NCBI RefSeq assembly: GCF_011397635.1
Contig: NC_064761.1
Span: forward strand, 40,202,143 to 40,266,142
DNA: 64,000 nucleotides
Reading direction: 5' to 3'
DNA from: Epinephelus fuscoguttatus
Lineage: Eukaryota; Chordata; Actinopteri; Perciformes; Serranidae
In this document: piece after piece, positions 59,901 to 64,000 of the stretch
Position numbering within the stretch: the first letter of the stretch is position 1
Layout of the letters: each line of letters begins with the position of its first letter
Position numbers and translations under genes: made by a program
The notes under the pieces: generated by a model
What the model was told of the DNA's origin: nothing
What the model saw: only the letters and a program-made list of their open reading frames with translations
The model's database searches: none

Positions 59901-62900
59901 TCACTGTCACTACTTGAAGATGAATCAGAACTTGGTGGGGGTGCTTTGATATCTAGGCGCCTTTTGACACGCATAGTATGCTCAAGATCTACGACAGGCC
60001 ACTGTGTGTCTGGATCACGACTTTCTGCTTGAGATCCTTGAGATGGATGTCTTGAAATGTGTACCTTCCTTTGTTCACATTTTTCCACTATCTCACAACT
60101 AGAGGGTGGCTCAAAAGGGGGTGATGGTGCTTTGATATCTAGACGCCTCTTAATACGAGGAATATGCTCAAGATCTATGGAAGGAAACATTGTGCCAGGG
60201 TCATGACTTCCTGTTTGAGATTTCTCAAATGAAGGCACTGCAAAGTCCACCCCTGTTGGTGTCTGCTTTTTATTATGGCCTGATGTTTCATCCTCACTGT
60301 CACTACTGGAAGATGAGTCAGAGTCAGGTGATGATGCTTTGATATCTAGACGTCTCTTGATGTGTTTAGTGTGCTGAAGATCAAGGAGAGGCCACTGGGT
60401 TTGTGGGTTATAATGTGCAGTTTCAGGTACTTTACTTGGTATCCATGCCATGTTCATCTGCCCTTGTTCCTGCATGTTTATATGGTTGATTGTTTCCTCC
60501 TCACTGTCACTACTAGAAGATGCGTTAGTTGGCGGTGGTGGTGCTTTGATATCCAGACGCCTCTTGATGTGCATTGTCTGCTCAAGATCAAGGGCAGGCC
60601 ACCTTGTGTCTGGATCATGACTCTCTGTTCGAGATTCTTGAAATGGAAGTCCTGTAATCTCCACCTTTCCAGTCCTCTGTATGTGGTGTGTTGTTTCATC
60701 CTCACTGTCACTACTAGAAGACGAATCAGGTGGTGGTGATGGTGCTTTGATATCTAGACGCCTCCTAATGTGAGGAATACGCTCAAGATCTATGGAAGGA
60801 AACATCAAGCCTGGATCATGACTTTCTGTTTGAGATTCTTGCAATGGAAGTCCTGCAATCTCCACCTTTCCTGGCATCTCTGTGTGGTGTGTCGTTTCAT
60901 CCTCACTGTCAGTACTAGAAGATGAATTAGGTGGTGGTGATGGTGCTTTGATATCTAGACGCCTCTTGATGTGAGGAATATGTTCAAGATCAAGGGCAGG
61001 CCACCTTGTGTCTGGATCACGACTCTCTGTTTGAGATTCTTTAAATGAAAGTCCTGTGATCCCCACCTTTCCAGGCCTCTGTATGTGGTGTGTTGTTTCA
61101 TCCTCACTGTCACTACTAGAAGATGAGTCAGAGTCAGGTGATGGTACTTTGACATCTAGACGCCTCTTGATGTGTTTAGTATGCTGAAGATCAAGGAGAG
61201 GCCATTGTGTTTGTGGGTTATTACGTCCTGTGTCAGATACTTTACTTGGAGGACTTGCCATGTTCATCTGTCCTTGCTTGTGCTTGTTCATATGGTTGAT
61301 TGTTTCATTCTCACTGTCGCTACTAGAAGATGAATCAGGTGGTGGTGATGATGCTTTGATATCTAGACGCCTCTTAATGCGAGGAATATGCTCAAGATCA
61401 AGGGCAGGCCACCTTGTGTCTGGATCATGATTTCCTGTTTGAGATTCTTGCAATGGAAGTCCTGCAATCTCCACCTTTCCTGGCATCTCTGTGTGGTGCG
61501 TCATTTCATCCTCACTGTCAGTACTAGAAGATGAATCAGGTGGTGGTGATGGTGCTTTGATATCTAGACGCCTCTTGATGCGAGGAATATGTTCAAGATC
61601 AAGGGCAGGCCACCTTGTGTCTGGATCACGACTCTCTGTTTGAGATTCTTTAAATGAAAGTCCTGTGATCCCCACCTTTCCAGGCCTCTGTATGTGGTGT
61701 GTTGTTTCATCCTCATGGTCACTACTAGAAGATGAGTCAGAGTCAGGTGATGGTACTTTGACATCTAGACGCCTCTTGATGTGTTTAGTATGCTGAAGAT
61801 CAAGGAGAGGCCATTGTGTTTGTGGGTTATAACGTGCTGTGTCAGGTACTTTACTTGGAAGCCTTGCCATGTTCATCTGTACTTGCTCCTGCTTGGTGAT
61901 ATGGTTTACCGTTTCACCCTCACTGTCACTACTAGAAGATGAATCAGGTGGTGGTGGTGGTGCTTTGATATCTAGATGCCTCTTGATGTGCATTGTCTGC
62001 TGAAGATCAAGGGCAGGCCACTTTGTGTCTGGATTATGACTTTTTGTTTGAGATTCTTGAAATGGAAGTCCTGTGATCTCCACCTTCCCAGGCCTCTGTG
62101 TGTGGTGTGTTGTTTCATCTTCACTGTCACTACTGGAAGACGAATCAGGTGGTGGTGATGGTGCTTTGATATCTAGACGTCTCTTAATGTGGGGAATGTG
62201 CTCAAGATCTATGGAAGGAAACAATGTGCTTGGATCATGACTTCCTGTTTGAGATTCTTGCAATGGAAGTCCTGCAATCTCCACCTTCCCTGGCATCTCT
62301 GTGTGGTGTGTTGTTTCATCCTCACTGTCAGTACTAGAAGATGAGTCAGAGTCAGGGGACGGTGCTTTGATATCTAGACGCCTCTTGATGTGTTTAGTAT
62401 GCTGAAGATCAAGGAGAGGCCATTGTGTTTGTGGGTTATAACGTGCTGTGTCAGATACTTTACTTGGAGGCCTTGCCATGTTCATCTGCTCTTGCTCCTG
62501 CCTCTTAATATGTTTCGTTGTTTCATCCTCACTGTTGCTACTAGAAGATGAATCAGGTGATGGTGTTTTGATATCTAGACGCCTCTTGATGTGAGGAATA
62601 TGCTCCAGATCTAGGGCAGGCCATTGTGTATCTGAATCACAACTTGCTGTTTGAGATACTTTAATAGGAAGCCTTATCATTTGCATCTCTCCTTGCTTCT
62701 GCTTCTGCTCCATTGTTTTATTTGCACTCTCATCACTAGAAGAATCAATAGGTGGCAATGGGGCCCGCCTCTTAATGGTAGTAGCAGGGGCAGGATCTAG
62801 AGCAGGACATTGTGGCTTCATGGCATCATGGGTTACAGATTGCCCTGCTATGTTCACCTCTCCTTGTTCCTGCTTCTTTGTGTGATTTGTTGTTTCATCC

Positions 62901-64000
62901 GTACTCTCATCACTAGAGGATGAATCAGAAGCTGGTAACGGGGTTTTGATATCTACATGTCTCTTAATTTGGGGGATACATATGCGATCCCGGTCAGTTG
63001 ACAGTCTTTCTGCCTTCTTGATTTTGATGCCCTCATTCAATCTGCCAATACTGTGTTCCACCTTTAGGTCTTTGATTTCTGCTTCACTCTCACTGCTTGA
63101 AGAGGATGGATAAGCAGCAGAGGGTGAAGGTGCTCCAGTGTCCAGACTCTTACTGTGACTGGTAACAACCAAACTGGGTACTTGCCCTTTTTTAACTGTG
63201 TAGTCCTCCACATCACTGTCACTGGAATGAAAGGAAAAGGAATCCTCTGGTCTCACTACAGGCCTTTGCTTGTCGTAACTGTAATCAACCTGATTAAATC
63301 GCACTGTAGGCCTGATAGAGTCTACACTGTGGATCTGCTGTTCAAAACTAACACCCTGTTTAAGGCTAGCGTTAGTGACCTCAGGGTTATTGTGCTTCCT
63401 TTCTTTATCCTCCTCCTCCTCCTCCTCTTGGTCTGAGTTCACAGTGTACTGTGTGGGCTCATCCTCACTGACATGTGAGCTAGAGCTGGACGAATAATCT
63501 GTCCTCTGTTTATCAGAAATGGGCACCAAAATCAGTTTTGAATCATTAAAAGAACCGCGCACACTGCTGGACCTTGCAGACGAACTATGAAGAGAATCAC
63601 TAAACTCAAATTGTTCTTCATTCTCCTGCCACAGTTCAGGGTCTGTAATGTTGGTGTTGTTTGTATGTGGTGACCAATCTGCAAAGGGCTCTGAAGAAAA
63701 TCCAGGAAGTTTACTTGTGCCCTCTACAGAAATTTGTGACACCTCTACTCTGACATCTGTTGAGGAGTCCTCTGCCAGCTGATGAGACTTTGTTGCTGCT
63801 TTCTGAGTCATTTGGTCCTCATTGAATACTTTGTCAGATCGTGAAGAATCTGAGCAAGAAGACAAGCTTCTCCTCTTCTCCTGCTCAACAGGGTCTGGGA
63901 TGTGTTCAAACTCTATGCTGTGTGTGTGGCCTCCTGAGAGTACTGTGCCATCTCTCTGGTTATCCTCTGTTATACTCAGTCGTACGCTGTTTTCACTTCC
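56936..64000 (-). CDS. large Ser/Asp-rich tandem-repeat protein, partial; lrrc66 position
   Basis: One exon is open without a stop for 2,354 codons from the right edge to TGA at 56938-56936, so the start lies outside the window. No methionine is needed at 63865 because the frame continues upstream (VRLSITEDNQRDG, EFEHIPDPVEQEKRRS). The core is about 24 copies of a unit, W-P-x-[LV]-D-L-x4-[HR]-[IV]-K-R-R-L-D-[IV]-K-[AV]-P-S-P, then an SSSSSDSEDE acidic block and a variable linker. Seventeen units spaced about 190-208 bp apart fill 59.3-62.6 kb. The C-terminus is proline-rich with a PPPPY motif. There is no membrane segment or known enzymatic domain in the visible part, which looks disordered. 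The acidic Ser blocks fit casein-kinase-2 sites. LRRC66 is the next gene after DCUN1D4 in human, and a Ser-rich cytoplasmic tail would suit it. I do not see leucine-rich repeats here, so the assignment rests on position. Confidence 0.85.
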   Translation of the reverse strand, partial: GSENSVRLSITEDNQRDGTVLSGGHTHSIEFEHIPDPVEQEKRRSLSSCSDSSRSDKVFNEDQMTQKAATKSHQLAEDSSTDVRVEVSQISVEGTSKLPGFSSEPFADWSPHTNNTNITDPELWQENEEQFEFSDSLHSSSARSSSVRGSFNDSKLILVPISDKQRTDYSSSSSSHVSEDEPTQYTVNSDQEEEEEEDKERKHNNPEVTNASLKQGVSFEQQIHSVDSIRPTVRFNQVDYSYDKQRPVVRPEDSFSFHSSDSDVEDYTVKKGQVPSLVVTSHSKSLDTGAPSPSAAYPSSSSSESEAEIKDLKVEHSIGRLNEGIKIKKAERLSTDRDRICIPQIKRHVDIKTPLPASDSSSSDESTDETTNHTKKQEQGEVNIAGQSVTHDAMKPQCPALDPAPATTIKRRAPLPPIDSSSDESANKTMEQKQKQGEMQMIRLPIKVSQTASCDSDTQWPALDLEHIPHIKRRLDIKTPSPDSSSSSNSEDETTKHIKRQEQEQMNMARPPSKVSDTARYNPQTQWPLLDLQHTKHIKRRLDIKAPSPDSDSSSSTDSEDETTHHTEMPGKVEIAGLPLQESQTGSHDPSTLFPSIDLEHIPHIKRRLDIKAPSPPPDSSSSSDSEDETTHHTQRPGKVEITGLPFQESQTKSHNPDTKWPALDLQQTMHIKRHLDIKAPPPPPDSSSSSDSEGETVNHITKQEQVQMNMARLPSKVPDTARYNPQTQWPLLDLQHTKHIKRRLDVKVPSPDSDSSSSSDHEDETTHHIQRPGKVGITGLSFKESQTESRDPDTRWPALDLEHIPRIKRRLDIKAPSPPPDSSSSTDSEDEMTHHTEMPGKVEIAGLPLQESQTGNHDPDTRWPALDLEHIPRIKRRLDIKASSPPPDSSSSSDSENETINHMNKHKQGQMNMASPPSKVSDTGRNNPQTQWPLLDLQHTKHIKRRLDVKVPSPDSDSSSSSDSEDETTHHIQRPGKVGITGLSFKESQTESRDPDTRWPALDLEHIPHIKRRLDIKAPSPPPNSSSSTDSEDETTHHTEMPGKVEIAGLPLQESQTESHDPGLMFPSIDLERIPHIRRRLDIKAPSPPPDSSSSSDSEDETTHHIQRTGKVEITGLPFQESRTESHDPDTRWPALDLEQTMHIKRRLDIKAPPPPTNASSSSDSEEETINHINMQEQGQMNMAWIPSKVPETAHYNPQTQWPLLDLQHTKHIKRRLDIKASSPDSDSSSSSDSEDETSGHNKKQTPTGVDFAVPSFEKSQTGSHDPGTMFPSIDLEHIPRIKRRLDIKAPSPPFEPPSSCEIVEKCEQRKVHISRHPSQGSQAESRDPDTQWPVVDLEHTMRVKRRLDIKAPPPSSDSSSSSDSEDETTYQVKKGEQGETHMARSPTEISQTVRYDPQTQWPLLDLEHTKHVKRRLDVKAPSPDTDSSSSSDSEDETTHHTERPGKITFAELPLQKSQTINQDPESQWPALDLEHNLRIKRRLDIKAPSPVSDSSSSSDSEDETTLSTKTARPGVVGVVGPPFQESQTVSRDPETQWPTVDLGNITRIKRRLDIKAPSPPPDSLLSGGSTNHTMEGKREEAIKISPGHSSGSSDEQEKSIENLRYPPPTVKPDSRWPTLDLNSDLHVKRRLDIRARSPPSESSSSSDESESGTTNPPKTDVGITSHRPEGKMPDLKVNVPPVKRRLNIKAPSAQPDLVLSSVSPSSRQSESYSSRSNSEDELRDQAKAGLGVSAPLKTMEKEFITTPKTPLINNSHRPKADHNIKLEKYTVVTDDVGVKTGDNISRPPEINPELQSRWATMDLGISRFRKRLEITSQTREPPNLPSSPPPDSPSSSSSESGTGSKSSKTRQKREGVGIQGIIHTESSVTTKNKVQRKAGTELRGQTSEESPSVHPHLSLTNIPHVKRTLDIRAPLQRESSSSSSSEDETIAHSVPDLSLGVPRVKRRLDIKAPSPEPSNSSSSESENEVTQTTANQSRYPSNMSGMIDNDHLITYKRLIMKPSTPLGNSFTPSGMDQTIDHTKQRYTGTEIVTVTQGGPFHSVGDRDASLSPKRVPSMSFDDVVKKRLEQSRSTTDLDVPPEIRWTGVGRQLPDHSLPGPRRHPDVGVSSPQQPPPAKPECPPPDSSSSESDDNIKQDKGKAYVTLTHKHSSLSASGVSLASSRALDKFDSPPSSTSELLRALSEDTNKRKGLSALKAMSTERQKWDTVERNLDKGASPAFDDTSFNYRRSEEDVKPLAKQPLPQLRLSSTSVDERGAKDLLYDIPRYRRHDMGDTEPPQRAPPPVPATPPPPYEAVGLSRRFPQSSKTQGLEGTRSYLQQSRQTEESTSSSLTSQNLAVYFDSSNVNISEV
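58100..63000 (-). repeat. coding tandem array, ~67-residue unit within a ~609-bp higher-order unit
   Basis: Basic KRRLDIK-type motifs recur near 58143, 58262, 58560, 58930, 59097, 59333 and then roughly every 200 bp to 62571, with decayed ones near 62765 and 62948. Unit types alternate. Those with QMNMARLPSKV...NPQTQWPLLDLQHTK recur every third unit, giving near-identical DNA 609 bp apart (for example atggtactttgacatctaga at 61141 and 61750). Outer units are diverged, central ones homogenised. Confidence 0.9.

Noticed and set aside
57324-63436. Many plus-strand frames of 60-156 codons opposite the repeat-protein exon
   Set aside because: Shadows of the periodic coding sequence on the other strand; they recur with the same unit length.
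63863-63865. Start codon of the repeat protein at 63865
   Set aside because: The codon there is TTG and the same frame is open for 45 further codons to the window edge, so the true start is outside.
1-64000. CRISPR arrays, bacterial operons or phage features
   Set aside because: The window is vertebrate nuclear DNA with spliced genes; the only regular arrays are micro/minisatellites and a coding repeat.

Overview
This is about 64 kb of vertebrate nuclear DNA, almost certainly from a spiny-rayed (percomorph) teleost. Genes are split by GT-AG introns, and introns and intergenic DNA are AT-rich. Teleost-type repeats are dense: hAT-like MITEs with 8-bp target duplications, a tRNA-derived SINE, LINE tails and CA/GT microsatellites. 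There are no prokaryotic features.

Four genes can be read by joining exons across splice sites; most long open frames elsewhere are chance. (1) Positions 1 to about 32.1 kb, minus strand: the 5' part of fryl (furry-like). It has a CCAAT/CRE promoter region and a non-coding first exon near 32 kb, a 5'UTR exon at 27.2 kb, two possible alternative coding first exons (19.9-20.2 kb and 12.4 kb), and the first shared coding exons at 2.7-2.95 kb and 2.2 kb. The rest of the gene lies to the left of the window. (2) 40.7-42.6 kb, minus strand: ociad2, five coding exons, complete apart from its extreme 5' end. (3) 48.0-56.5 kb, plus strand: dcun1d4, eleven coding exons giving a 280-residue protein, with a CCAAT-rich promoter and a 2-kb 3'UTR. 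(4) 56.9 kb to the right edge, minus strand: one uninterrupted 7-kb coding exon with about 24 copies of a Trp-Pro / basic / Ser-Asp-rich repeat. It is convergent with dcun1d4 and sits where lrrc66 lies in mammals. Its 5' end is beyond the window.

The gene order FRYL - OCIAD2 - DCUN1D4 - (LRRC66) matches human chromosome 4. OCIAD1 and CWH43, which lie in this interval in human, were not seen. The four genes do not form an operon or pathway: fryl is a Furry-family morphogenesis scaffold, ociad2 a mitochondrial/endosomal membrane protein, dcun1d4 a cullin-neddylation co-E3, and the fourth is unknown.

The 32.2-40.6 kb intergenic region and the fryl introns are a TE mosaic: nested hAT elements, an ISL2EU-like fragment with a RecQ-helicase piece, a dead LINE 3' end, an inverted SINE pair, an element with roughly 97-bp inverted repeats carrying a hammerhead-like core, and a minisatellite. 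The points most worth following up are the repeat-array protein, the alternative fryl N-termini and uORF, a tandem splice acceptor in dcun1d4, and several repeat-borne motifs that resemble regulatory sites.
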